From a virus: 45,382 nt of DNA. A model generated the notes under the pieces. It saw only the letters and a list, made by a program, of their open reading frames with translations, was not told the origin of the DNA and made no database searches. Below are positions 8,816-16,559 of the stretch, in pieces. The stretch's first letter is position 1, and each line of letters begins with the position of its first letter. Both the position numbers and the translations under genes were made by a program. The stretch spans positions 1 through 45,382 of the IMG/VR virus record IMGVR_UViG_3300021963_008114; one strand, 5' to 3'.

Positions 8816-8963
8816 AGTTTTTCTTTCCTACATATTCCATTACGAAAGTTGAAGAGCCATCAGGCCACTTTCTTTCTTTAACAATTACCCAGCCGCGACG
8901 TTGAAGGTCGCGAAGCTTACGATTTGCATAAGCAGGTTGTCCAGAAAAAACCATATTATTCAT
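8799..8963 (-). CDS. Small winged-helix-like protein, hypothetical
   Basis: I start at the ATG at 8963, one base after the stop of the upstream gene, giving 54 residues; a longer reading to 9029 is less likely because it would run back into that gene. The sequence ANRKLRDLQRRGWVIVKERKWPDGSSTFVMEYVG looks like the recognition helix and wing of a small winged-helix protein. That would suggest DNA binding, but the fragment is too short to be sure. It overlaps the downstream minus-strand gene by 17 bases. Confidence 0.65.
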   Translation of the reverse strand: MNNMVFSGQPAYANRKLRDLQRRGWVIVKERKWPDGSSTFVMEYVGKKNYVRYA

Positions 8964-8964
8964 A

Positions 8965-9234
8965 TTACATGCTCCAGTAGGTTTCAGAAGAAGGGTCACA
9001 GCAGAGAGGAGTATTAGCAAGAATCTCAATATCTTTACCAGACATAAGATTCTTGACTACTTTTGTACGAGTCTCTTCTTTATGCTGAGCTTTAGCTTTC
9101 TTAAGATGCAGCTTAGCATTAGAAAGCTTAAGACCTTTAACGTGGCAGAGCTCTGAGAGAATCATCTCATCAGCTTCTCCATTACGCAGCATATTCATTA
9201 CAAAAGCGCGAACTGTACCCTTAGCGTTCTTCAT
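8965..9234 (-). CDS. Small helical basic protein, hypothetical
   Basis: This is the first gene of the minus-strand trio. In-frame ATGs lie at 9246, 9240 and 9234; the last has GGAG about six bases upstream, so I favour it (89 residues). The protein is basic and helical: NMLRNGEADEMILSELCHV followed by a lysine-rich segment KLHLKKAKAQHK. The first part resembles a helix-turn-helix-like unit found in small phage proteins that respond to a substrate, but I cannot assign a family. It is divergent from the accessory operon at 9448. Confidence 0.65.
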   Translation of the reverse strand: MKNAKGTVRAFVMNMLRNGEADEMILSELCHVKGLKLSNAKLHLKKAKAQHKEETRTKVVKNLMSGKDIEILANTPLCCDPSSETYWSM

Positions 9235-9324
9235 TTCCATCTCCATTTCTTATATTATTAATATCGTATATCTCGTAATTAATTGCAACTGTTTTTTTCC
9301 TAAAAACGCATTTTTTTTAACCTA

Positions 9325-9387
9325 TTGAAATCATTGAGTTTTTAACTCGTTGATATCATTGAACAAATTAACCTATTGAAATCATTG
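9325..9387 (+). repeat. 25-bp direct repeat array upstream of accessory operon
   Basis: TTGAAATCATTGA at 9325, TTGATATCATTGA at 9350 and TTGAAATCATTGA at 9375 start exactly 25 bases apart; a degenerate fourth (TTGATTTTATTA) at 9401 is the -35 region of the promoter. The middle copy contains the perfect palindrome TGATATCA. The phasing of about 2.4 helical turns suggests protein binding, possibly activation or repression of the accessory operon. Confidence 0.75.
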
Positions 9388-9400
9388 AATTTTTTATCCG

Positions 9401-9429
9401 TTGATTTTATTAAAAAACGAGCATATTAT
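9401..9429 (+). promoter_or_regulatory. Sigma-70-like promoter for accessory operon
   Basis: TTGATT (9401-9406), a 17-base spacer, and TATTAT (9424-9429) lie 18 bases before the first ATG of the operon. The same pair with the same spacing recurs at 27147-27175. Confidence 0.7.
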
Positions 9430-9447
9430 ATAAAAAATGAGGAAAAT

Positions 9448-9804
9448 ATGCGAGTTAAAGTAAAGAATCCTTTCTATGGCCCTATATGGCCTTTTCAACC
9501 CGAATTCTATTATCATGAAGGTGAAGTGGTTGCTACTCCTAAATGGATAGACTATCCTGCAATATCTCTTACGACAGGCCAAAAGCAGTTTCCTGTACGT
9601 ATAGTACCTAAAGCATGGATTGTTGAGATAGATGGTGAAGAGAATATACATGTAGAAAAAAATCCTGTAGAACGCACTTTTACAGTTGCCGGCTCTAAAG
9701 GAAATAGCTATACTGTCACTGTGGGCCCGAAAGTTAAGACTTGTACTTGTCAAGGGTTTCAATTCCGTCATACATGTAAACATATAGCACAGATTGCTGC
9801 ATGA
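9448..9804 (+). CDS. SWIM-type zinc finger protein
   Basis: ATG 9448 follows a GAGGAA ribosome site, giving 118 residues; an upstream in-frame codon at 9376 would lie within the promoter. The C-terminus has CTCQGFQFRHTCKH, the CxCx(n)CxH pattern of a SWIM zinc finger, which binds DNA or proteins. Before it lies a small beta-rich domain (FTVAGSKGNSYTVTV) that commonly precedes SWIM fingers in phage and bacterial proteins. It heads the accessory operon. Partner and role are unknown. Confidence 0.85.
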   Translation: MRVKVKNPFYGPIWPFQPEFYYHEGEVVATPKWIDYPAISLTTGQKQFPVRIVPKAWIVEIDGEENIHVEKNPVERTFTVAGSKGNSYTVTVGPKVKTCTCQGFQFRHTCKHIAQIAA

Positions 9805-10157
9805 GTATAGATTCTTTTATGGAATCAACAACTACTGAGACTCTAGAGTCTTGGGGTAATGTTTTTGAACAGGAAAGACGTAATAGAATACGTCTCTCTA
9901 TAGCTGCATATGCGTATGAGTTCTGCAATGAATCTATTATGAGTGATAGCGATTATGATTTACTTAGCTTGAAAATTAATCCTAGTAGGCCTACTGTTGA
10001 CCCCTCTATATGGTGTCAAGAGCAAATTAGTAGGTATAAGAAGCTTGATGAGTTCTTTAGTAAACAATTCTCACCAGACACAGGTCAATGGATTCATAAA
10101 CATCCAGAATTGGATATTGTAGCCTGGTGTTATAACAAATATTATAAAAAGAGGTAA
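9801..10157 (+). CDS. Hypothetical protein resembling NAD-ligase domain Ia
   Basis: The 118-residue product overlaps the SWIM gene by four bases (ATGA). The stretch RLSIAAYAYEFCNESIMSDSDYDLL resembles domain Ia of NAD-dependent DNA ligase, where a helix pair ends in a 'sDaeYDrL' motif used for NMN binding. No adenylation domain follows, so it is not a ligase. Stand-alone versions of this segment are common in phages and have no proven role. The link is by remembered motif only. Confidence 0.7.
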   Translation: MSIDSFMESTTTETLESWGNVFEQERRNRIRLSIAAYAYEFCNESIMSDSDYDLLSLKINPSRPTVDPSIWCQEQISRYKKLDEFFSKQFSPDTGQWIHKHPELDIVAWCYNKYYKKR

Positions 10158-10161
10158 TGAG

Positions 10162-10845
10162 ATGGCTCTTACGAGACTCGTAGGTGATATTCATGGAAAT
10201 TTTAATGAATACAAATATTATGAACTAGGTGTAGGACGTCCTCGTCATGTAATTGATGAAGCACCCCCAAGTCGTTCAATTCAAATAGGTGACTTTGGTA
10301 TTGGTTTTGGTCAAAGTGATTATTGGGTTGAACAAGTAAACGAGTTGCATAGCACAGGCGAGCATCGTTTCATTCGTGGTAATCATGATAACCCTTCTAT
10401 GTGTAAGAAGGATATGACCGGCTACATTAAAGACGGCACAGTAGAAAAAGATGTTATGTTTATCGGTGGTGCATGGTCAATTGATAACCCTAATGCTCCT
10501 CCTGGTTGGTATAGACGTACAGTAGGAGTTGATTGGTGGGAGGATGAACAGTGTTCTCTTGAAGAGTTTGAAAGGTTCATTGATATCTATTCTACGATTA
10601 AACCTCGTGTTATGATTACACATGATTGTCCTCATAATATTGCAGGTGAGATGTTCTGGAATAGTGGCTTTATTAAAGGTCAGCGCTATAATAGTATTAC
10701 AGCTGATGCGTTTCAGACCATGTTTGAAATTCATCAACCTGATGAATGGTACTTTGGACATTGGCACAAAACAATGTCTTACAAGTCTGGACGTACTATG
10801 TTCCAGTGTATTGGTGAACTTGAACACATCGACGTAGAACTTTAA
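10162..10845 (+). CDS. Metallophosphoesterase (calcineurin-like)
   Basis: The 227-residue protein has the full calcineurin-like metal-binding set: VGDIHGN (residues 7-13), IGDFGIGF, RGNHDNP, a mid-protein ITHDCPHN, and FGHWHKT near the C-terminus. Such enzymes hydrolyse phosphomono- or diesters with two metal ions; the substrate could be a nucleotide, a protein phosphate or RNA. It is separated from the SPFH gene by 12 bases and is not close in sequence to the second phosphoesterase at 11765. Confidence 0.9.
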   Translation: MALTRLVGDIHGNFNEYKYYELGVGRPRHVIDEAPPSRSIQIGDFGIGFGQSDYWVEQVNELHSTGEHRFIRGNHDNPSMCKKDMTGYIKDGTVEKDVMFIGGAWSIDNPNAPPGWYRRTVGVDWWEDEQCSLEEFERFIDIYSTIKPRVMITHDCPHNIAGEMFWNSGFIKGQRYNSITADAFQTMFEIHQPDEWYFGHWHKTMSYKSGRTMFQCIGELEHIDVEL

Positions 10846-10857
10846 TTGGAGAAATAA

Positions 10858-11763
10858 ATGTCGTATTCTGAATATGAGAAGCGTGAAGCAGCCGCTATGG
10901 CTGCTAAGGTAAAGACAGTTAAGCGCGCAGTCATGGGTGGTGTAGCAGGGCTTTTCGGTCTTGGCATTCTCCTTGGATCATGGTATACAGTAGATCAAGG
11001 TGAGCGAGGAGTTATCCTACGTAACGGTGCTGTAGTAGGTACTGCGGAACCCGGTCTTGGGTTTAAAGTACCTTTTATTGACCGTGTCGTCGATATTAAC
11101 GTGCAAACTCAAGCTCAGTTGTATGAGAATATTTTAGCGTATTCTCGAGATCAACAAACTGCTGGTCTTAATATTTCTGTCAACTACCGTCTTCCTGCTG
11201 ATAAAGTAGAGGATATCTATTCTAACTTTGGAGGACAGGCTGGGCTAGTTACTCGTTTGCTTGATCGACAGGTACTAGAAGAAGTAAAGAATGTCTTCGG
11301 TCAATTTAATGCAGTTACTTCCATTCAAGAACGCTCTCGCTTGACAGCAGAAGTTCAAATGGCAGTACAAAAGGCAGTTATCGGACCTGTTGTTATTGAG
11401 TCAGTTCAAATTGAAAATATTGACTTCTCTGATACTTATGAGAATTCAATTGAACAGCGAATGGTTGCAGAAGTAGAAGTGCAGAAAGTCCGTCAAAATG
11501 CTGAACGTGAAAAAGTTCAAGCAGAAATTAAGGTAATTCAAGCACAAGCAGCTGCTGATTCTCAGATTGCAGCAGCTAAGGCAGAAGCAGAGGCTATTAG
11601 TCTTCGCGGCAATGCTGAAGCAGAGGCAATTCGAGTAAAGGGTGCTGCTCTTCGTGATAACCCTTCATTGATTGGGCTTGTACAGGCTGAGCGTTGGAAT
11701 GGTGCTCTTCCTACTACTATGCTTCCTAACTCAACTGTACCTTTTATGGAAATGAAAAAGTAA
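10858..11763 (+). CDS. SPFH/prohibitin-family membrane protein
   Basis: The 301-residue protein has one N-terminal membrane segment (about residues 24-43, GVAGLFGLGILLGSWYTV), then the SPFH domain beginning VDQGERGVILRNGAVVG and GLGFKVPFIDRV. A long coiled coil rich in alanine, glutamate and lysine follows (about 190-265), as in prohibitins and HflK/HflC. Such proteins form ring or cage assemblies in the inner membrane and modulate FtsH. In a phage it may limit superinfection or host proteolysis of phage proteins; that is inference. It lies between two phosphoesterase genes. Confidence 0.9.
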   Translation: MSYSEYEKREAAAMAAKVKTVKRAVMGGVAGLFGLGILLGSWYTVDQGERGVILRNGAVVGTAEPGLGFKVPFIDRVVDINVQTQAQLYENILAYSRDQQTAGLNISVNYRLPADKVEDIYSNFGGQAGLVTRLLDRQVLEEVKNVFGQFNAVTSIQERSRLTAEVQMAVQKAVIGPVVIESVQIENIDFSDTYENSIEQRMVAEVEVQKVRQNAEREKVQAEIKVIQAQAAADSQIAAAKAEAEAISLRGNAEAEAIRVKGAALRDNPSLIGLVQAERWNGALPTTMLPNSTVPFMEMKK

Positions 11764-11764
11764 A

Positions 11765-12310
11765 ATGGCAAGAAATATCTGGGTCATCTCAGATACTCAT
11801 TTTAATCACACTAATATCTTAAACTTTAAATTAGATGATGGTGTGACACCGGTTCGTCCAGGCTTTAATAGCCTGGACGAAATGAATGAGCATATGATAG
11901 AAAAATGGAACGAGCTAGTAAAACCTGGTGATATTGTTTATCATTTAGGTGATGTTGTGTTCGGTCTTAATAAAGAGGCATGGCTCGATAAGCATATGAA
12001 AAGGCTTATGGGTAAAAAACGTCTTATTTTTGGTAACCATGATGATCCTAAAAATTTCGTAGATAAAGGACATTTTGGTAAGACTATGTTGTGGAGAATG
12101 TTTCCAGAATTTAATATACTTCTTACACATGTACCAGTACATCCTAGTACGCTAGGTGAACACAGGTTTGATGGTAAACGTATGTTGAATGTTCACGGTC
12201 ATATTCATCATAACAAATCACCTGAAGGTCCTTATAAATGTGTATGTGTTGAACATACTAACTATATGCCAGTTAATATAGAAGATCTTGCTAAAATAGC
12301 TAGAGGCTAA
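11765..12310 (+). CDS. Metallophosphoesterase, small calcineurin-like type
   Basis: This 181-residue enzyme carries ISDTHFNHTN (8-17), HLGDVVFG, FGNHDDP, LLTHVPVHP and NVHGHIHHN, all five metal-binding blocks. The short size and ISDTHFxHxN start match the phage and bacterial 'phosphoesterase or phosphohydrolase' group, often found beside nucleotide-metabolism genes. It starts one base after the SPFH stop codon, so the two are translationally tied. Substrate unknown. Confidence 0.9.
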   Translation: MARNIWVISDTHFNHTNILNFKLDDGVTPVRPGFNSLDEMNEHMIEKWNELVKPGDIVYHLGDVVFGLNKEAWLDKHMKRLMGKKRLIFGNHDDPKNFVDKGHFGKTMLWRMFPEFNILLTHVPVHPSTLGEHRFDGKRMLNVHGHIHHNKSPEGPYKCVCVEHTNYMPVNIEDLAKIARG

Positions 12311-12314
12311 TAAA

Positions 12315-12473
12315 ATGGTTAAGAATATTCGCGACTATCTGTTGTGTCTTATATTAGGTGCAATTCTTAGTTTAGGTGTATTTTATGCATTTGTACCAGA
12401 AGCACTTGGTAAGTGGCTTCAGAGGGTAGATAATGCTAGATTTTATAATCAAACATCTCTGGAGTTAGAATGA
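12315..12473 (+). CDS. Small single-pass membrane protein
   Basis: A 52-residue ORF, too short for usual cut-offs, fills the gap between the phosphoesterase and the lipoprotein and overlaps the latter by four bases (ATGA). It has a basic start (MVKNIRDY) followed by a hydrophobic segment LLCLILGAILSLGVFYAFV at about residues 9-27, then a polar tail. This predicts a type II or N-in membrane topology. With the SPFH protein and the lipoprotein, three neighbouring genes encode envelope proteins. Confidence 0.7.
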   Translation: MVKNIRDYLLCLILGAILSLGVFYAFVPEALGKWLQRVDNARFYNQTSLELE

Positions 12474-12859
12474 GAGTATTAGTATTAACATTATGTATTA
12501 TGTTGGCAGGATGCGCATCTACAAAGTATAATCAAGTAGATGTACATCCTGATCCAGCACTTATAGAAATTTACAATCATGCACAAAATGAGTCAATGTG
12601 CAATGATGTAAAAGTGATTGTTGATAGTTCAGTTATTATGTTAGATAATGCTGCGTTTATTGCATCTAATGATGAATATAGTCAGCTTAAAGATGAAACT
12701 CATAATCTAGGTAATACTATTAGTAATCTTCTTTATGATGCAAGATATGGTAGAATTAATGAAAAGATTTGCAAAGGTTATCTTGATTTAATTTCTAATA
12801 TAATCGAAGATCTTATTATAAAGAGAGAGTTAGTATTCGATGAACATCTTTTATCTTGA
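12470..12859 (+). CDS. Predicted lipoprotein
   Basis: The 129-residue product has a type II signal peptide: MRVLVLTLCIMLAGC, with the lipobox LAGC and the lipidated cysteine at residue 15, followed by ASTKYNQ. The mature part is helical and acidic, with no known domain. Phage lipoproteins can block superinfection at the outer membrane or join a spanin; this one is longer than a typical spanin subunit and no spanin partner is evident. It sits in an envelope-protein run with the SPFH protein. Confidence 0.85.
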   Translation: MRVLVLTLCIMLAGCASTKYNQVDVHPDPALIEIYNHAQNESMCNDVKVIVDSSVIMLDNAAFIASNDEYSQLKDETHNLGNTISNLLYDARYGRINEKICKGYLDLISNIIEDLIIKRELVFDEHLLS

Positions 12860-13406
12860 TAAAGATCCAGTAACTGCAGCTCAAATGCAGTGCGATAAGC
12901 ATGTTGTAAAAATGGTAGTAGAGTCAGCTCAAATGCTCTCTACTACTCATCGCATGATTGATGGTGTACAAGAACGCCGCAAATCTATTTCAGGTAAGAC
13001 TATGTCAAAGTATTTTATGCTTCCTGATGAACGAGAAAATGTATTGTATAGAGCAGTACATATGAAGCATCCTTGTACTATATGGACCGGGCAGTCTAAT
13101 AATAATTATAATTGGCATTATGTGCATTGGAAAGCTCTATGCAGCGAGTATTCATACCGCTATGGTAAAAAACATAACTCGGAAGAACTGCTAGATAAAT
13201 ATCTATATAACCCTCCTAAAAATATTGAGGTTGGTTATAAAACTTCTCTTCCACTCGCGATGGGTAATTCACCTGAGTGTATTGATTATAATGACCCGAT
13301 TGGTTCTTATAGAAAGTTTTATATGAAGAAGCAGAATAATTTTAACATGGTATGGACAAAACGTGAAATGCCTTCATGGTTTGTAAAGGTAAATAATGCA
13401 AATTGA
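12840..13406 (+). CDS. Conserved phage protein with [11 protein letters not shown] motif
   Basis: This 188-residue protein begins 20 bases inside the lipoprotein gene. Its opening [35 protein letters not shown] is, from memory, a recurrent signature of uncharacterised phage proteins in T4-like and other marine phages. Other conserved-looking parts are the [18 protein letters not shown] segment and a C-terminal [12 protein letters not shown]. The Cys/His/Lys pattern could form an active site or a metal site. No function is known to me. Confidence 0.8.
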   Translation: MNIFYLDKDPVTAAQMQCDKHVVKMVVESAQMLSTTHRMIDGVQERRKSISGKTMSKYFMLPDERENVLYRAVHMKHPCTIWTGQSNNNYNWHYVHWKALCSEYSYRYGKKHNSEELLDKYLYNPPKNIEVGYKTSLPLAMGNSPECIDYNDPIGSYRKFYMKKQNNFNMVWTKREMPSWFVKVNNAN

Positions 13407-14532
13407 TAATGATGTTAAACTTGACTTTAAAGATGTTTTACTTAGGCCTAAACGATCTACACTAGGAAGTAGAAAAGAAGTAGATCTACTTCGTAAGTTT
13501 ACTTTTAAAAATTATACTCCTGATTTTCCTGACAATATAGGAGAATATCACTATCATGGCTTACCTATTATAGCAGCTAATATGGATGGTGTTGGCACTT
13601 TTACTATGGCAGAAAAATTAGCTAAGTTTGAGATGTTTACTTGCTTAGCAAAAAATTATTCACTAGAAGATCTTCAAGAGTGGATTTTTACTATTGGATA
13701 CAGTATTAATAACTACTGGGCTTATAGTATGGGTATAAGTGAATCTGATCTTGATAAATTTAATTCAGTATATAAAATAACAAGTGATCCTGACGGTCAT
13801 AATAATTCTATCAAGTATGTCTGCATTGACGTTGCTAATGGATACTCAGAACGTTTTGTTGACTTTGTAAAGAATTTTCGTATTCAATACCCACATCTTG
13901 TTATTATTGCAGGTAATGTTGTCACAAGAGAGATGACAGAGGAGCTAATTCTTAATGGTGTTGATATTGTTAAAGTTGGTATTGGTCCTGGTTCCGTCTG
14001 CACTACTAGGATTAAGACTGGGGTTGGCTATCCCCAGCTATCGGCCATTATCGAATGTGCAGATGCTGCTCATGGCCTTGGCGGCCACATTATCGCTGAC
14101 GGTGGCTGCACTTGCCCTGGCGACGTAGCTAAAGCTTTTGCTGCTGGTGCTGACTTTGTAATGCTTGGTGGTATGCTTGCCGGACATGATGAGGGCGGCG
14201 GTGAAAAACATCATATATGGAAAAAGAATGGTTATTGCACCGATGAAGGTGATGATATTTTAATTACAGAGACTGTAGTTAAATTCTACGGGATGAGCTC
14301 TAAAGCAGCTAATGATAAGCACTTTGGTGGACTTAAAGACTACAGAGCATCTGAAGGTAGAGAGGTACTGATTCCTTATAAAGGAGCAGTTAGTGATATA
14401 GTACAAGATATTTTAGGCGGTCTAAGATCTTCTTGTACGTATGTTGGAGCTTCTAAGTTGAAGTATTTAAGCAAATGTACTACATTTGTCAAAGTTAACC
14501 AACAATATAATAATATATTTGAAAGGAACTAA
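13396..14532 (+). CDS. guaC: GMP reductase
   Basis: The 378-residue protein matches E. coli GuaC (347 residues, from memory) through its length. GMP reductase converts GMP to IMP with NADPH. Visible are the start [32 protein letters not shown], the catalytic loop [11 protein letters not shown] (cysteine nucleophile), [29 protein letters not shown] and FYGMSSKAA. It has two small insertions relative to E. coli. The segment at about 13990-14180 is clearly richer in G+C than its surroundings. In the phage it could rebalance guanine nucleotides, possibly linked to 7-deazaguanine synthesis from GTP. Confidence 0.95.
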   Translation: MQIDNDVKLDFKDVLLRPKRSTLGSRKEVDLLRKFTFKNYTPDFPDNIGEYHYHGLPIIAANMDGVGTFTMAEKLAKFEMFTCLAKNYSLEDLQEWIFTIGYSINNYWAYSMGISESDLDKFNSVYKITSDPDGHNNSIKYVCIDVANGYSERFVDFVKNFRIQYPHLVIIAGNVVTREMTEELILNGVDIVKVGIGPGSVCTTRIKTGVGYPQLSAIIECADAAHGLGGHIIADGGCTCPGDVAKAFAAGADFVMLGGMLAGHDEGGGEKHHIWKKNGYCTDEGDDILITETVVKFYGMSSKAANDKHFGGLKDYRASEGREVLIPYKGAVSDIVQDILGGLRSSCTYVGASKLKYLSKCTTFVKVNQQYNNIFERN

Positions 14533-14533
14533 T

Positions 14534-15112
14534 ATGATTGATTTTAATCAGGTTGACAAGAGTCTTGCTATTAAGCTTATGCTCTTCCACGTCTTTATTA
14601 TTGGTATTTCCAATTTTCTTGTACAGTTTCCAACTACATTTTTTGGACTAACTGTTACATACGCAATGTTTACTTTCCCGTTAGTACTCATTGCTACTGA
14701 TCTTACAGTACGTTTAACTAATAAGCATAATGCAAGGTATGTTGTAGGTCTTGCATATATTCCTGCTATCGTTATTAGCGGGTTGATTGCTGACTGGCGT
14801 ATTGGTCTTGCAAGTGCTACCGCTTACCTTGTTGGACAGCTTTTTGACGTTTCAGTCTTCCAACGTATTCGAGAGAAGTTTAGCTTCTGGTGGGCAGCTC
14901 CTCTTGCAAGCTCAGTATTTGCCAACGCAGTTGATACCTATGTATTCTTTGGTACTGCTTTCTACAATTCAGTAGATCCATTTATGGCAGAAAATTGGCT
15001 TACTATTGCTAATAATGATGTTGTGTTTAAAATTCTTATCTCTACACTCATCATTCTACCTATTTACGGTACTATTCTCAACTTCTTGCTTAAGAAGTTT
15101 AAGGAAGTATAA
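14534..15112 (+). CDS. yhhQ: Queuosine precursor transporter, YhhQ/VUT family
   Basis: ATG 14534 follows AAAGGAAC and the guaC stop; the product has 192 residues with about six hydrophobic segments. It aligns by eye along its length with E. coli YhhQ, the inner-membrane importer of preQ0 and preQ1: SNFLVQFPTTFFGL, FPLVLIATDLTVRL, ATAYLVGQLFDVSVFQRIRE, WWAAPLASSVFANAVDTYVFF and the ending LISTLIILPIYGTILNFLLKK. It is far from the que genes at 24994-32157 but fits the same pathway by supplying host or environmental precursor. Confidence 0.94.
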   Translation: MIDFNQVDKSLAIKLMLFHVFIIGISNFLVQFPTTFFGLTVTYAMFTFPLVLIATDLTVRLTNKHNARYVVGLAYIPAIVISGLIADWRIGLASATAYLVGQLFDVSVFQRIREKFSFWWAAPLASSVFANAVDTYVFFGTAFYNSVDPFMAENWLTIANNDVVFKILISTLIILPIYGTILNFLLKKFKEV

Positions 15113-15130
15113 TAATATACACTATAAATT

Positions 15131-15167
15131 GGAAGAGGGGCTCACTGCCCCTCTTCCTTTGTTTTTT
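15131..15167 (+). terminator. Rho-independent terminator after yhhQ
   Basis: GGAAGAGGGGC (15131-15141) pairs with GCCCCTCTTCC (15147-15157) across a 5-base loop and is followed by a T-rich run. The 11-bp stem overlaps the stop codon of the convergent minus-strand gene. It ends the accessory operon. Confidence 0.93.
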
Positions 15168-15918
15168 GTTCTGTAAAATACGGCTCATTATCTATTAAGC
15201 CCCAATTATTATAATTTTCTCTTCCTAATAGTTGATCCAAAGTGACAGGAAGATCTTCATTATTACTTACATCTGAATAACTATATCTATCAAATAAATC
15301 ATTATTTGTTGCACCAACAGGCATTGAATTAAATGATAATATCTTTCTATAAGAATTAGTTCTGCTTAAGTTATTATGAGCTGTATGATGAGGCAGCCAT
15401 GCAGGGAATATAACTAATGTACCTTCTTCAAACGGTACTGTATACTCTATCATACTTGCATGAGGTCTTCTATCTTTTAACTTTGGTACAATAATATTGT
15501 GTTGTACGTTAGTATTAAAAAATGTAGTACCTGCGCACTGTTCATTACCATCAAAATAAAATACCCCAGCTAGAAATGAATTATAATGCGTGTGTCTATG
15601 ATGATATCCGTTATTAGGATGCACTGTGCCCCACATACCCGTTAAAGCAATATCAGGTTCAAATCCAATTGATTCCATCACTTCTTTAAGTGAATGAATA
15701 AAAAATTCTGAGTACGGTTTAAAAACCTCTTCTTTATGTAAATTTGAAGATGTAAAAAGTAAACTAGGTCTAGAAGTATATTTTCTAAAGTTTTCTTTAT
15801 CTTTTAAATACACTAATGCTTGTTCTTTAAAAGCATCATGTAGATCAAATTTTTTCCTAAAAATAGGAATACCAAAAATTTGACGCATTTGTAAAGGTTG
15901 ATTTGATGGTTCACTCAT
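15142..15918 (-). CDS. 2OG-Fe(II) oxygenase family protein
   Basis: The start is set at the minus-strand ATG at 15918 because GAGG precedes it; an ATG at 15942 lacks one. The 258-residue protein has the phage 'prolyl 4-hydroxylase-like' set: YHHRHTHYNSFLAGVFYF for the iron-binding HxH-like part, and FPAWLPHHTAHN with a later SYRKILSFN for the distal histidine and the 2-oxoglutarate arginine. Members occur widely in marine T4-like phages and may hydroxylate proteins or nucleic acids. It is the only minus-strand gene in its area. A paralogue is at 23584. Confidence 0.85.
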   Translation of the reverse strand: MSEPSNQPLQMRQIFGIPIFRKKFDLHDAFKEQALVYLKDKENFRKYTSRPSLLFTSSNLHKEEVFKPYSEFFIHSLKEVMESIGFEPDIALTGMWGTVHPNNGYHHRHTHYNSFLAGVFYFDGNEQCAGTTFFNTNVQHNIIVPKLKDRRPHASMIEYTVPFEEGTLVIFPAWLPHHTAHNNLSRTNSYRKILSFNSMPVGATNNDLFDRYSYSDVSNNEDLPVTLDQLLGRENYNNWGLIDNEPYFTEQKTKEEGQ

Positions 15919-15973
15919 TTTAACCTCATAATTAAACACCATATATGATTATTTATCTTGTATTATTAAGCAA

Positions 15974-15981
15974 TATAAATA
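15974..15981 (+). promoter_or_regulatory. T4-type late promoter box for tail-tube-like gene
   Basis: A perfect TATAAATA stands 22 bases before the ATG at 16004, with GAGGA as ribosome site. It lies in the divergent gap between the minus-strand oxygenase and the structural gene. Confidence 0.8.
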
Positions 15982-16003
15982 TAATAATATAGAGGAATAT
16001 AAA

Positions 16004-16543
16004 ATGCCAGCATTACAGAATCAATTAACAGATATAAATTTTCTTTCACCGCTAGGGTTTAAGTTTAGCCTTAAACGCTCTCCTGCGTTGAACTTCTTTG
16101 TAATTAAAGCTAGCGTTCCAAATATTTCAATAGGCACAGCAAAACTACCTACTCCGTTTAAAGGTATACCTCTTATCGGTGATAGTATCGAATATGCAGA
16201 TCTAGATATAGTATTCAAGGTAGATGAAAATTTAGAAAATTATTTAGAAATTTATAATTGGATTACTAAAATTGTACGCCCTGAAAATTTTCAAGGTTAC
16301 AAACAGTTAAGAGACGTATCAGGTGAGAACTATAAACCAAATCTAGAAGGCACAGGTTTGTATTCAGATGGTACACTTACAATACTTAACAGCTCTATGA
16401 TGGGCATAAAAAGCTTTCAATTTAGAAATATGTATCCTATAATGCTATCAGGTATGGAATTTAGTTCAGTTGACTCTGATGTTAATTACGTAAACGCTTC
16501 TGTAAAATTTAGATACCAGCAGTTTGTAGTTGTTGATCCTTAA
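16004..16543 (+). CDS. Virion protein, gp19-like tail tube family
   Basis: This 179-residue protein opens with NFLSPLGFKFSLKRSPALNFFV, a pattern seen in virion proteins of marine T4-like phages that are usually named tail tube or gp19-like. Other parts that fit are VDENLENYLEIYNWI and the beta-rich end SDVNYVNASVKFRYQQF. T4 gp19 itself is 163 residues and only loosely similar, so the exact tail role (tube or a tube-like baseplate or completion protein) is uncertain. It has its own late promoter and lies upstream of uvsY as in cyanophages. Confidence 0.75.
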   Translation: MPALQNQLTDINFLSPLGFKFSLKRSPALNFFVIKASVPNISIGTAKLPTPFKGIPLIGDSIEYADLDIVFKVDENLENYLEIYNWITKIVRPENFQGYKQLRDVSGENYKPNLEGTGLYSDGTLTILNSSMMGIKSFQFRNMYPIMLSGMEFSSVDSDVNYVNASVKFRYQQFVVVDP

Positions 16544-16559
16544 TTAAAAAGGCTTTGTT

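Noticed and set aside
9247-9324. Minus-strand promoter TTGCAA with GATATT 17 bases away
   Set aside because: The -10 is poor and TTGCAA is a palindrome that would read on either strand; too weak to list as a feature.
9801-10157. NAD-dependent DNA ligase
   Set aside because: Only a domain-Ia-like segment is visible; there is no adenylation KxDG motif and the protein has 118 residues.
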